DNA of 64,000 nt from Terfezia claveryi (lineage: Eukaryota > Ascomycota > Pezizomycetes > Pezizales > Pezizaceae): assembly GCA_015179025.1 (NCBI GenBank), contig WHUX01000016.1, positions 124,001 to 188,000 of the forward strand, in the 5' to 3' direction. How positions within the stretch are numbered: position 1 is the first letter of the stretch; each line of letters starts with the position of its first letter. Shown piece by piece: positions 42,837-54,080 of the stretch. The translations under genes and the position numbers were made by a program. Under the pieces are notes generated by a model. That model did no database searches and had not been told where the DNA came from. It worked only from the letters and a program-made list of their open reading frames with translations.

Positions 42837-44159
42837 GCTGTAATCGAGAAAGTATCAAAAACACTTGGATATATAACGTCTGGAGCTGTCCAAAGATTGG
42901 TATGCTCACGTTGACCGCAGCCGCCGTAAGGAGGGAAGTTGAATCAAGCGGTGAACTGGAAAGGGAGCAAAAGGAAAGACATAGGAGAGTCCGCTAAGTA
43001 CTATAGCATAGGTATCTGACAACGAAGTGATTGACCTCCCCTGGGAACCGCAATACGGTATACCTTCCTCCAATTCCCGTAAACCAAACCCGGAAATGAA
43101 GGACTGCTCCAACTAGGCAGCCCAAACCCTGGCCGGACGGGAGGGCCTATGCTCTATCAGGGCTGAGTGATTGATCAGGTTGAGGAGAAGCAATTGTCAA
43201 ATGCCGCTCTGTGCGTAGGCACAGGCTATCACTACAGCCCAATTACATACAAATAACATCACCTAGCTGCGCCTACGTCAAAAAGGCCTCTCGCTTTTTG
43301 ATACAAAATCATAACTTACAGTCGTCCATCTGATGGGGGGTTCAGCCGCCATTTATCGAGAAAAAGGGGGCATAAAACTCCGTACAGGCATATATAGCGA
43401 GAATGGAGGTCGGGAGGGGGGTATGAATTGGGTGACGCGGGATGCTCTCAAGAAACAGTCAAGCGCAATTTGAACCTTGCCAAATTTGTATCCCAGGCTC
43501 GCGATACGCGATCATGCACATTGGGATTAGTGTCTGTGCGCTCGAAATGAGGTTCGGGGGATATTCCGCTTGTTATTTTGGGTGTTTTATTTCAACTGTT
43601 TGTTTACTTTTCCAATTCAACCCAAGCTGTGATTAGCTGATTTGGCGAATGAGGTCAAGAAATTCCATTGAGTCCTAGTTTAGTAGTCTGGTTGGCACAA
43701 CCCCCCGTAACTACCGGTTGGTCTCCTACGAGCCAACCCACCACTTTAGTCTGGTTAGACCACTCTGAAGTACTAACCCGACTAAGTACCAAGTCCCTAT
43801 CAGGAAGTGTGAACCCAATAGAGACGACAGATCCAACTGCAACTAGTCTTATTGCCACATTACAAGTGGAGGAACCAGCACTTAGATATAACAAAGTACT
43901 TAGATACTGTAAATAGATGTACATAAACTAGTCTCGAGATATTAACTATAGGTAGTCCTATTACACTAAAGGGTCATTGAACGACGTCCTGTTGAGTGGG
44001 GGGTCCCCCCTGAGTATTTTAAGCTAAATGCGAGTTTAAGTACCACACAAGAAAGTAATAATGTATAAGAAAGTACTCTCCAATAAGACACTGTGCAAGG
44101 TCAGGAGGTGAATAAAAAAGGTGTTGTGGAAGGTAGAATGTTCTAGCACACACTAGCCA
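42837..44159. other. Intergenic region with a mini-insertion relative
   Basis: Promoter side of the 1179-aa gene, then non-coding sequence. A TAGTCTGGTTGGCACAA copy lies at 43684 and a second partial copy (TAGTCTGGTTAGACC) at 43747. No gene is supported. Confidence 0.5.
43684..43740 (+). repeat. Mini-insertion E: TAGTCTGGTTGGCACAA copy, ~57 nt
   Basis: Begins with the 17-nt core shared with copies A, B and D. It ends with an inverted repeat, GGTTGG...CCAACC. Flanking nonamers CTAGTTTAG (43675-43683) and CCACTTTAG (43741-43749) match at 7 of 9 positions, possibly a decayed duplication. The next bases start another TCTGGTTAG stretch. Confidence 0.5.
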
Positions 44160-44621
44160 TGAAAACCGCAGTTGCTGGCTTAGTACAACCATTGGAGGAC
44201 AGAGTTAAACTAGCGGCTGATCACCTTTTATCATTCACATTTAATCCAGTGGACAGAAGGTATATGTTTGACTTCTAATACAGTAGCAGTCTACTAATAT
44301 ATATAGGACGTTTTACTGCCTCCCTCAACGCCAAATCTTACTTAGGCAATTGGTTGGTGAAGCTTGGGAAACTACCTGTGAAGATCATAAAGATCTTATT
44401 GTTCGCTCCTTCAGGAAATGTGGCGTAACAGTAGCACTGATGATAGTGAGGATACGGACATTAATATTCATGGGCTTGATGGATATGTGATTGGTCCAGT
44501 TAAACCACTTACAACAGGCTCAGAAAGAGCCAAGTCAGAAAGCGCCGACTCTGAAGATTCCGACAGTCCAGAATCTGATACAGAACCTGAGGCTTTCCAA
44601 GTTCTATCTCACATTCAGTAG
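44160..44621 (+). pseudogene. Pogo/Tc1-type DDE transposase, C-terminal remnant
   Basis: From ATG 44160 the frame reads AVAGLVQPLEDRVKLAADHL, resembling the region after the second catalytic Asp of pogo transposases (LQPLDV...KDRV). A possible 46-nt intron (44261-44306) leads to QLVGEAWETT and IVRSFRKCGV. A one-base frame change near 44424 then reaches TDDSEDTDINIHGLDGY, the usual acidic C-terminal tail of this family. The N-terminal DNA-binding domain and first catalytic residues are missing, and no terminal inverted repeat can be assigned. About 130 residues of a ~500-aa protein are left. Confidence 0.6.
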
Positions 44622-45517
44622 GTGAAGATATTGTTTGAAAGCATGGCTAGAACAGTTTTATCTGGGATATGTGTGGGCTATATGTCGAAGGTGACATTGT
44701 ATTTACAACGTTGTAACTAAATCATTCAGGGCCCCCATGCATGAGAAAGTACCTATGAATAAGAATGTAAGGGTGACCAAGAAAGTAATCATGAATATGA
44801 TTGCAGTGTTGTCCGCGAGATTTTACGGTATTGTATTCCCAAAGTACCTACAGTTTCTTTGTTATCTTAGAAATTTGAATGGTTTCCAATACCTGCCGAA
44901 GGATCTCGTGATTGATTTCCGGTAATGGTATCCAGAGAGTCCCTGGCTTGATTTGCGAGAAGCTTTGTGATTTGAAAATAATTGCAAGTTCATGAATCTG
45001 TCAAAACCAGGGGTCCTATAATGATATAAGAGGAAAAAAAATCAACTAATTTTTTTGTATAGGTATTACAGGTAGAGGGCAAAAGAACTTGTTTTTCTTC
45101 CGGGACACCAAAGCCGCCCAATATGTGGTCAACTCGTCCCGTAACAATTAACAGCCTAAATATCCGTAATTGATTCCAGAATTGAAGTCCAAATACGACA
45201 CCTTTTCCCGAAATTCAAGTACCCTAACAAAATTATAGATGAAAACCTTCACCGTGTTGAACCCTAGTTAGACCTAGATACTGAAATGGTTATTATTGTG
45301 TTTGCAGTGAAGAAGCCAAGAAAGGAAGTCAATTGCAAAGGAGTGCTTACAAAAAAAAAAAAAAAAAGGTAGAAATTGAAACCTTATCAAGTTTAAGAAT
45401 AAGTCTCAGAGAAATCCGATGGTACCTGTAGAGTGCTAAATGATATCCAGGTAGGTGCTTTTATGGCTATGACCCAGGCGGTTTGCAAGAGGTTGGGCTG
45501 ACTCCGCACCCTTTAAC
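44622..45517. other. Gene-free interval
   Basis: Short ORFs only, with an 18-base A run near 45350. It may include further transposon-derived sequence, but nothing is recognisable. Confidence 0.5.
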
Positions 45518-46105
45518 TTAGCATTCCGAAATGTCCTTGCTCTGACTCTGTTGAAAGCCATTCAACTTGTCGCGGTGATCGTCGAGCTTTTGCCTGAATT
45601 GTTTCATCATGTTGCTGAGCTCCCCCATATCTCTTTTCAAGCGTGCGTAGTTGTTCTCCAAATTCTTAACTAATACTTGGATGTCTTCAGTTGGCGGAGT
45701 AGCGTTAGCTGCATGGTGGGAAGAATTGGCCAATCCCTGAGAAGCTCCAGCAAGAAGTCGCTGCAGGTATTCCTTCCGCTGTTGTTTTTCCGCAAGTGTC
45801 CTGCCAAAAATCAAAGTGTAGGCTATATGTTGTGCATTTTCGGACAAGTCCCCTTCCCCTGCTAAATTCACTAAGCCGGCCACTCCAAATGCCTCGTTTA
45901 CCATCTCATCGATTTCCTCGCACAACGTTACCATGAAGTGGTCAGGTCGATTGGCCGGAAGTTTCATTTTATTGCAGAGGGTAGTGGCGAGTCTGATTAG
46001 ATCTGGATTTACTGAAGCTAAGCAACGCCTGGCCGCAGGCGCCGGTGGGATCATTACTGGTGGAGATGAATGGCCTTTTCCGCCACGTTTACTGCGACGA
46101 GGCAT
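45518..46105 (-). CDS. Small coiled-coil protein, 195 aa, function unknown
   Basis: I chose ATG 46105 (MPRRSKRGGKG). The frame stays open further upstream, but that part reads like an intron ending in TTCTTGCAG just before codon 46142, so an upstream exon is possible. The protein has a basic Ser/Arg start, a folded-looking middle (LIRLATTLCNKMKLP ... EEIDEMVNEAFG) and a C-terminal helix with heptad-like leucines (VKNLENNYARLKRDMGELS ... FRQKLDDHRDKLNGFQ), a likely coiled coil. It lies between transposon-related sequences; codon use looks normal. No family recognised. Confidence 0.5.
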   Translation of the reverse strand: MPRRSKRGGKGHSSPPVMIPPAPAARRCLASVNPDLIRLATTLCNKMKLPANRPDHFMVTLCEEIDEMVNEAFGVAGLVNLAGEGDLSENAQHIAYTLIFGRTLAEKQQRKEYLQRLLAGASQGLANSSHHAANATPPTEDIQVLVKNLENNYARLKRDMGELSNMMKQFRQKLDDHRDKLNGFQQSQSKDISEC

Positions 46106-47624
46106 GTCCTCTTTGGGCGGGCTCCCACCCGAGGTGGAATCTTCTATCTGCAAGAAGACGGTCAATAAGGAAAATGCATAAAATGAGAAGAATGCGGCAT
46201 ATCCACCTACCAAGAAGGTTGAGAGTAGTCACTACTAGTAGCTTGAGGAAGCCCCGTTTGGGCCTGCCTGGGGACACTGCTAGCGTGGGGGAGGGAAAGA
46301 TGTTGTGATTTAAAGGGCTAAATCTATCGACCACGCCGCCGACAAGGCGAAGAAACACTGTTGTTGGAAGTCAAGGAAGCAGGGAAAGCTGTGGATATAG
46401 TGCAAGGTAAGGAGGATGAAAGATAGGTGTGGGTCTAATAAATAAGTCTTGTGCTTTGCGGTTCACAATCTCACTACGATCGAAAGTTGATCGAAAGTTG
46501 ATTGTTGGACGCAATTCAGGGTAACTGATACTAGTACGTTTTCGTGAACGAGAACCCATACTAGTATGCCTCTGAGGAGGGGCTTGTGCCAACCAGACTA
46601 ACTAGTATGTTCTGTAGGAGGGCCGAGGCAACCAAACTACAGTAAGATTATAGTAAGTAATTGAGAGCTGTGGCAGTTGTTAATGAGGTTCTATGATGAT
46701 ATCATAGTAAAGGTCTATGAAGTTGATACCCTTAGGCTCTAATTACTCACCTAAAAATGCATCCCATGATAGTAATAGAAATGAGACTCTGAGTCTCATG
46801 CTTCTTTAAAACAAACGTAGAAGGCGGACTAGTTGGTCGTTTCTTTTTCTTCGCCTGGACACTATAATGCTGCGCAGGTAATGTCAAGGGCATGGATTTC
46901 GTCATGAAGCTTTCGGCTTGTTCCCTGGCTGTTATACCTGAGCCAGGGCAGCTTGAATTGAGTATAAGATGGGTGGTATATCCAAAATGCGAATCGTGTC
47001 CGTGGATTCGATTTGAGAAAGGCTGATTTCGACAATTCCATTCGCATCAGCATCTTCGACAAGATTTCAAAGCGGCGGGGATCCCTCTATTACCATGCAT
47101 GCCGCACCCACCAGACATGATAGTGGCAAGAAGTGTCGTTTGTTTCCAGGAGCTGCACATGCATCTATTCAGAATTAGGTTCTAAATTATACATAAATGA
47201 ATTATTGCTCATTTGAATTTCAAGAAAAAAGATGGTAATAAGGCAACTATTTCTACTACTGGTGGATAGAAGGTGGCCAGCATTTTTACCTTGGCGCTTT
47301 TTTGCACCGCCACCAGCCAGTGGAATGGCCTCTAGGAATCTGCACCACACCGGCATTCCACGGAGAAAGACAGACCATAAAGTAGTACATGTACACGGGG
47401 GTATCTGCCCACAGACGAATAACATACAGATATTGCCTAATTCAGTAGATGGCCACAAAACAAGTAATTTAACGTTTGAAAGGCGTTGGTCGGTTTCCGA
47501 CTTTCTACAACTGCATAACATACCTACTTTATTTAATGCGTATATACAACCTTCAAGCACAGAATTGCAAACTTATACCTCCCACCAAAGGTATACCCAC
47601 TCGATGCAATTCGTCTAATCTTTT
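46106..47624. other. Intergenic region with mini-insertion B
   Basis: No gene recognised. An ORF on the minus strand at 47165-47560 has no motif. Contains the 32-nt mini-insertion at 46569-46600. Confidence 0.5.
46560..46609 (-). repeat. Mini-insertion B: 32-nt TAGTCT element flanked by perfect 9-bp direct repeats
   Basis: ACTAGTATG occurs at 46560-46568 and 46601-46609. The 32-nt unit between them (46569-46600) reads on the minus strand TAGTCTGGTTGGCACAAGCC and then a CCTC...GAGG hairpin. It has the same length as mini-insertion A and shares its first 20 bases. Confidence 0.8.
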
Positions 47625-49197
47625 TTACCAACCTCTCCATCTCACCCAGACATCACGCACAACATTGCCCCCATCAGGTTGGTCTGAGTCAACTACATAG
47701 TACCAACCATGCCCTGATCCCGCGATGCATGCGTGCTGTGGGAATATCCTTATTTTCTGACTAATTTCTAGAGAAAGCCGAGCCGCTGAGTCCACGCTGC
47801 GCTTCCAAGCTAGAATTCCATGCTCTTGACTGATCTTCTTCAATACCCATCCACCCTCATCAAGGGGAAATGCTCCACTCCGGGGCTCAGTGGGTTCCCT
47901 CCAGCTACTGACCAAACCCCACATATTTTCTGGGCGGTGGCTCGGGCCAGGCTCTCTGCCAATCCCAGTGGTCCCAACATTGACCAGTGCCTCCGAGCGT
48001 CGGTGATATATGCTTGAAATTTCAGCCAGGATTGTCAAAGCGATGTCCTTTAATCCAATGGCACGTGGTACCGAGAGTACGTTTGTTGCAACTTGCTGTA
48101 AGTCTAGGATGGTGTAGACACCAGCATGTATTTCAATTTTGACACGTTTCATGTCCCTTGCACGCTTGAGTTCTCTCTGGAGGTAAGCAAAGGATGTACT
48201 ATTGTCAAAGCCTTCAACCCCATCTAATAGATTTCCCAAGACCAACGCAGTGGGAGATGCTCCCACCGATACTGTAACTTCGTCTCCAGCTTCACGCCCT
48301 TCAATGTCCATCTGTACCGCATCCAATCCGCATTTTACTTCATCAGCTAGTGACCACATTGCATCCTCAGGGTTTGTTCCAGAATAGCTGTGCCCAGCGT
48401 GGGTGTACACCCCTCTGAAACTCGCTATTCCAGAATCTTTCAAGTTTGTGGCTAACTCAATCATATTTTGCAGCGAAACAAACTCTGTGGGATGAATTCC
48501 TGCGCGGCTGTATCCGGAGTCGACCTTAACGAAAATACCATAATTCCAAGTGCTTCCACTGTCTTTTTCAGAGGTGAGTCCCTCCAGAAGCTCCCAACAA
48601 GAAGAGAGCTGTTCGTAATTGTCGACTAACGTGGAAAGTCGAAGTTCTGGAAACGGCACTTTGAGGAGTTTGTGAAGACGAGGAAAGGAGGAAGGTGGCA
48701 TTGGAAAAGCATATAACAGCTGAGAAACCAGATTAGTTTCTGGGATACACCTAAAGCCTAATCTGAATGCAGGTTTACATCTGTCACAATGCCTTCCCTA
48801 ATAAGGGGAATTAATCCCTCTGCCTCTGCAATAGTAGACACACACACACTTCCTGTCTGTTGCTCATCGAATGAAAGTGAGGATCCAAGAAGTTGATATT
48901 TGGTAAGCTCTATTGTCTATGTCCTTCATGTTAACCAGCTATATTTCAAAATCTATATTTGGACCCGGGCTCTCACACCTTATGGCTTTTGACATGGCCT
49001 CTGAAAGCCAATCCCAGGGCCTCACATGTCTTGAGCATGCGATCACAATTCCTTTTCAAGACTGCAATATCCAGTACTGCCCCAGGAGTAGGCAGCACGG
49101 AAAGAGGCTGATCGACGAACAAGCTCGTGAGAGTTTCCTTCGATGGGGTAGGATAGAGGCTCTGGTTTACTGCGGAAGGGTCAAGAGGAATTGCCAT
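47625..49197 (-). CDS. D-serine dehydratase-like / D-threonine aldolase-fold PLP enzyme (480 aa)
   Basis: Fold-type III PLP enzyme that would convert D-serine to pyruvate and ammonia (DSD1 type) or cleave D-3-hydroxy amino acids. Exons: 49197-48979, 48907-48779 and 48719-47625. The PLP lysine lies in GHVKSHK at the end of exon 1, as in DSD (HVKTHK). A VSTIAEAEGL motif follows in exon 2. Then come FVKVDSGYSRAGI and YTHAGHSYSG, and near the C-terminus PQHACIAG, whose His and Cys fit the zinc ligands of eukaryotic DSD. GSGHGWYYVVDSD ends the conserved part. There is no targeting signal, so cytosolic. All splice sites are GT-AG and the frame is unbroken. Substrate is inferred from family. Confidence 0.88.
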
Positions 49198-50769
49198 TAT
49201 AATTCAATAAAATATCAACTGGCTTGAACGACTTCGACTCGACTAGACTCGACTCAACATGGGACAGGATATAAATATAACTCACAGTGCTCGCAAGACA
49301 CTTCCGGGTTTAATGCGATAAGAGTAAAATGCAATCTGGTTGAACTTATATCACCTTTTATGCATGCACATCAGTGGGGCACTCCACTTGCTGGTACTTT
49401 AAAGAATTCGAGCAAATTCTCGGCAACTTAATTGGGGTACTTACGTCATGATGCACTACTAATTAATCTTCACCAGGTTGTCCCATTGGCAGGGTCCAGT
49501 CTCTGCACCAACCAATGTTCTATATACAGTCCAGTGGCGTAAGTCCACTGCAATTACAAAGAATAATCTTTGTTGCACTACCTGTCGATGGAGTAGGAGA
49601 ATTATTGTTTTGAAGCAGCATGAATATATATCGATATCACTCTGGGGGGCAGATTAACTCGCCTCTGAATACGAGTTAAGAATTACCAAAAAGCCATTTT
49701 GGTGTTACAAATGGTTTTTGCTCGTTTTGGGTAACTAGACAATTATATGCATACGTTATCAGTATGTGGTACTCCTCGAGTCCATATATGTATCCTTATG
49801 ACATTAATGCATTATCAATATATATGAGAAATATTCAAGCCGCTCATTAAAGACTCAAGGAGAAACCGGGCGGATTCAATGGTCACTGACTACCTTAGAC
49901 GAGGGGTACGCATCCCCTGCGGGAGCGGAACCGGATGATCTGGGCCACACCAGACCGTAGAAAATTTACAGTGTCGTGGGATAAAACCAACCTGCAGAAT
50001 ATGTAGCGCTAGCGTTCCCCCACGCACTGTATAACCTCCGCACACTACCTACTCTAAGTTATCCCACATTTTGCCGCTGTCTGGAAACGGGTAAATCTAG
50101 ATTTGAGAGGCGAAGAATAATATAAGTGCTGCGCGTTTCGCATGTATTCAAACATCTTGTCTGATAGAGCAATTCCTCCATAGTTACCTACAAGCTCTCT
50201 TGAAAATGCCAGATATTTCACCATTAACCTTGTGTTATTCTAACCTTTAAAGAATAATTTTCAGGCATTGGGACTATGGTTAACTACAAATATACAATAC
50301 ATACATACTTACGCACATGCATATAGGTAGTATAGTTACCGTTCACTATATAATTAATGACAACTATATAGAGATATGGATGTATATATGCGCGTGAGAA
50401 ACTGTCGGCAAGCCTAAGGGTGGCCTCCTCCCGCGCTCCCATAGGATAATAATTGATAGCTGCCAGGATGCTTCAGATGCTCGAATAGGCTAGGTACTTG
50501 GGTCGAGAATTCTAGAGATATTCCCCTCCTGAACAATCATGTGAGAGTACGGGGATTTTCATTATTGACGGAGTCGAAGGGTTTAAGGTAACGAACGACA
50601 CGAGTTACTTGATTCTAGATCTGCACCTAGAAATCTACATGCAATGCTATCTCGACCTATATCATTCCCTTTATTGTATTCCTGCCCATATGCGTACAAT
50701 TGTAACTCACTCTAGCCCTTGCCCACCTCTCATGCCCGGCTTGGATGCATATAGCTCTTGGAGTAAACA
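49198..50769. other. AT-rich intergenic region, about 1.6 kb
   Basis: Promoter side of the D-serine dehydratase-like gene, which begins with a GACTCGACTAGACTCGACTC run (49233-49252), then AT-rich sequence without a gene. Confidence 0.5.
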
Positions 50770-51075
50770 TTAACTACTCTTGGCTGGCGGAGCATAACAT
50801 CGTGGTGAACCGCTCGAACTCTGGATGCAATACTCCGCTGGCTGCGGCTTGCAGCATATGACACTATTCCCTTTGCAACAAACTGTTCCCTCTGGACAGC
50901 AGGTATAATATTTGTTGGCCCAACCTGGAGCCACGACGTCACAGAAGAATGTCTTATCTGGGCAGTATACTCGCGATGAGGGCTGAGGGAGGATTGTGTC
51001 TGGGACCTCCCCGGCTCCTAGAGCTCTTGCGAGTTGAGGAAGAAGGAAGACAGTGATTGCGAAACCGAGTTGCAT
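50770..51075 (-). CDS. Small secreted cysteine-rich protein (101 aa), candidate effector
   Basis: An ATG-started, uninterrupted ORF. Residues 1-~20 form a signal peptide (hydrophobic FAITVFLLPQLARALG, likely cleavage after ALG or AGE). The mature ~80 residues contain ten cysteines arranged C..C..CC..CC..CC..C..C, with CCPEGTVCCKG giving a granulin-like spacing. Small secreted proteins of this kind in fungi are often apoplastic effectors or antimicrobial or cell-wall proteins; no family name can be given with certainty. It sits alone between two ~1.6-kb gene-poor stretches, a context common for effector genes. Confidence 0.7.
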   Translation of the reverse strand: MQLGFAITVFLLPQLARALGAGEVPDTILPQPSSRVYCPDKTFFCDVVAPGWANKYYTCCPEGTVCCKGNSVICCKPQPAEYCIQSSSGSPRCYAPPAKSS

Positions 51076-52480
51076 TGGAACTGTAAGGTAGGTGGGCGTG
51101 GCTTGAGGAATGAAGTGTGGTGGTATTTAGAGCTATGCTTGAGACAATGAGCCTTGGATGAGGTTCTTTGAAGATTTACCTACGGCGAGGCTTGGGGCCA
51201 TATATACACTTCATAGAGGTACATCTAGCAGTCTCGGTACGCATATGCCGGGCCAAGTGGCAAACAGGAGTTATCGGAACCCCTCACTCAAGCATGACTA
51301 CATATGCATTCCTATCAGCTAATATGAGCTCCTTCAGGACTCAGTGCCTCTGTTCAGCAATAAGATTCAAAGATCAGGCATGGTAGCTCGCAGCATTGAC
51401 AGTTAGTTACGCAGGCTTCGTACTACCCAAGGCATGATGAAGTATCTGCAGTTTGAAGAACCGGTAAAATAAGTCCGAGATTGAATGATTCCTTTTTAGT
51501 CTGAGTGAGAGCCAGGTCGATATGTGCCAGTTTAGTAGATATATACCCGAGTATGACTTTAATATACCGATATTCTGTGTTCGTGAGGCTGTAGTGTTGA
51601 ATCATTTCAAAATGCAAGAATCGATGCATGCATGCCCTCTACCTATTCCGAACCCCTTGCTATTTATGTCTTATTTGGCTCATAGATTCTGGCGTTCCTC
51701 TTAGTTTAAACTACCTATCGAATAAATCCGTCTGGGCACGAGAACAGTTCCTTTCTCTTTATTCGCGATAGTCCTCTAGGTGAGTAGCGCCGTATCGATA
51801 TCTTTGCAGTAGACACCTAAGTACTTATTTTGGCTAAATTCCAATGATTTGATATCTTATGTATTCTCGCGATAGCCTCCGCGAAAACTTCCTGTTAGGC
51901 ATTCCAACTGATGGTCTGGTCGAACTGGCAATTCGTATTGATATTCCAAATCTGATAACTAAGATGATCTGTTTTTGGCTCTTCACCCCGAGGTAAAGCA
52001 GGATTCAGAGCTAGAAAGCAGCCTCGGACCATTTATGGCGATACTCGTGCTATCAGGCCCATCGTAGTCCGACATTGCCTGCCTGCCTCGGAGTGCAGTG
52101 TGACGTCCTGTCAAGAAATGAGTCGGGGAATCAAGCAGTATTAAGACTTCTCCGAGACTATGAACTTATAACTAGGCGCCTCCCAACTCCTCCACGCAAG
52201 ACAGGGTGCAAGCCAATCCTGAACTCGATGGTGCAAAAGGAAATACGCAATGGTGGAAAGATTATACTTGGTCTCGCTGGGGTATGAGTGTGAGATTATT
52301 TGTGGATTTGATGCTGTGGAACGTAGTCTGGTTGTCTGGGAATTTTATGCTGGGAGGAACGAATCGGGTCATTTGCGTAACCAGTTCGAGTCAGCCAAGT
52401 TTCTTAGCATGGCTTCAGTAGTCTCGCAGAGCATGAAATAGAATCTGATAAAACTATCTGATTACAGCTATACTAACCTC
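51076..52480. other. Intergenic region, about 1.4 kb
   Basis: Upstream of the secreted protein. Overlapping plus-strand ORFs at 52075-52441 have no family motif and are probably chance. Confidence 0.5.
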
Positions 52481-52502
52481 ATATGGCTAGCAACTAGCTC
52501 AA

Positions 52503-52576
52503 GAAAGTTCCAGAGGCTTCTCGCTGCATAACGATTGTTTCGAATGTTGAGAAACTCAAACTCTAGAAACTTCCAG
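52503..52576 (+). promoter_or_regulatory. Heat-shock element(s) upstream of the Hsp20 gene
   Basis: At 52503-52520 the inverted pentamer units GAA-nn-TTC-nn-GAG-nn-TTC form a near-perfect heat-shock element (one G for A). A second GAAACTTCCAG (66 to 76 bases past 52500) gives another two to three units. A TATA-like CTATAAAC at 52752 lies about 50 bases before the ATG. The arrangement predicts Hsf1-driven induction. Confidence 0.65.
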
Positions 52577-52804
52577 TACGCACGCGCTATGGAAGGAGTC
52601 AACCGCTGTATGGAGAATCTGGAGACTGGCAGGTGTATAAAGAACCTTCGATCAACTCAAATTCCTTTCACCATACTTGCAAACAGCTGCTACAAACAGC
52701 CTCTCTACTCCAAACGAATACATCCTTTTGATATCTAACTCCCTTCGAAGCCTATAAACACTTCAACTTCGAGTAATTCCACATACCGAAGCTCTTAAGC
52801 CAAA

Positions 52805-53518
52805 ATGCCCCTCTTCCCACGCTTCGTCCACACCTCCCAGCAAGACCGAGCTTCAAATATACCAGACATGTATAATCTTCTCTCCCAGCTCGCTTCAGAG
52901 CAAGCGAAGGCTTCCTCCTACCACCATCAATCACCGAGTCACTCTTCACCAGGCAACGCAACCCACCACCAAGGTCATTCCCACATTAGGGCATTCACTC
53001 CAAGTTTCGACGTGATCGAGACCAATGAAGCCTATATCCTCGAGGGAGAGTTACCAGGTCTGAGTGATAAGGGTGCTGTGGATATTGAATTTACGGACCA
53101 CCAGACATTGTTGGTTAAGGGCAAGATTGAGAAGGTTGCCATTCCTTCGGAAACACAATCTGAAGCTAAACAAATCACTTCTGGGGAGGAACACCATGAG
53201 GAGGTGACACGACCAAAGACTCCTCCGAAGCCAACTGTCGAGGACGTTATCGACGAGGTTAATGACGGCAAGTTCAATATCTTAACTTCCACATCTACTG
53301 TTGGAAGCCACCAAGAGCAGAAGCCCGAGCAACGGCCAAAGAAGCAACAGACTAGGTACTGGGTTAGCGAGAGGACTATCGGGTCATTCCAGCGGACTTT
53401 CAGCTTCCCGGGCTTGATCGATCAGGACAAGGTCACGGCGAAGTTGGAGAATGGTATCTTGATTATTGTGGTACCAAAGAGGCAGAAGCTGCCCTCTAGG
53501 AAGATTGAGGTTCAATAA
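52805..53518 (+). CDS. Small heat shock protein, Hsp20/alpha-crystallin (HSP30 class), 237 aa
   Basis: ATP-independent holdase chaperone. It starts MPLFPRFVH, with a disordered His/Ser-rich segment (~30-60). The alpha-crystallin domain begins FTPSFDVIETNEAYILEGELPG (~residue 62), breaks for a Glu/Lys/Pro-rich insert of about 75 residues (~115-190), and resumes at SFQRTFSFPG..., ending ENGILIIVVPK, the conserved GxLxIxIPK-type edge strand. This split domain is typical of filamentous fungal HSP30. No intron. Regulation is probably through the upstream heat-shock elements. Confidence 0.92.
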   Translation: MPLFPRFVHTSQQDRASNIPDMYNLLSQLASEQAKASSYHHQSPSHSSPGNATHHQGHSHIRAFTPSFDVIETNEAYILEGELPGLSDKGAVDIEFTDHQTLLVKGKIEKVAIPSETQSEAKQITSGEEHHEEVTRPKTPPKPTVEDVIDEVNDGKFNILTSTSTVGSHQEQKPEQRPKKQQTRYWVSERTIGSFQRTFSFPGLIDQDKVTAKLENGILIIVVPKRQKLPSRKIEVQ

Positions 53519-54080
53519 ACGATTTCCGATATGAGGATATTTTGATTGCGAGGAATTAATGGGTTTTCTTTATCATGCTGATTCTTGTTTTTCTATATTG
53601 CTTACTTTTTCTCTTTGGCTTGTTGAGATGGCGGCGTACTGGCTGGAATAGTTTCATCTGGTACCATGGGAATTACTCTTAGTCTCCGATTCCCTTTACT
53701 TTCAGAAATGAGAAGTGAGAATGAAACCCGAAACATTTGATATTAGATAATAAAGTTCTCTTGCTGCATGTCAATACCGCGATAAAGGTCTGGTTGCACA
53801 CCGATACACAGGGGTGAGACATTTGATATGGATAAGGCGATCCAATTTGATTGACGATCGCGTGTTCATTGCAGCATGATTAAGGGGAAAAAAGTGACTC
53901 GAATATTTTCCGTAAAGATTTGTCAGTTTCCCACTCGGACGGAACAACAAGAAGCCCGGCGTAGCTGGTTGAGTCTTAACGCCTCCACAATTCTCAACCA
54001 ACACAAATAACAATTATCACACACTCACTCCCCCTCCGAATTTCCAGAGACACCACTCCAAGTTGTCCACCTCGCTAGCC

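Noticed and set aside
43684..46600. A 2.9-kb DNA transposon bounded by facing TAGTCTGGTTGGCACAA repeats
   Set aside because: The right-hand copy has its own perfect 9-bp duplication immediately around its 32 nt, so it is an independent insertion. The outer flanks of the 2.9-kb interval do not match each other.
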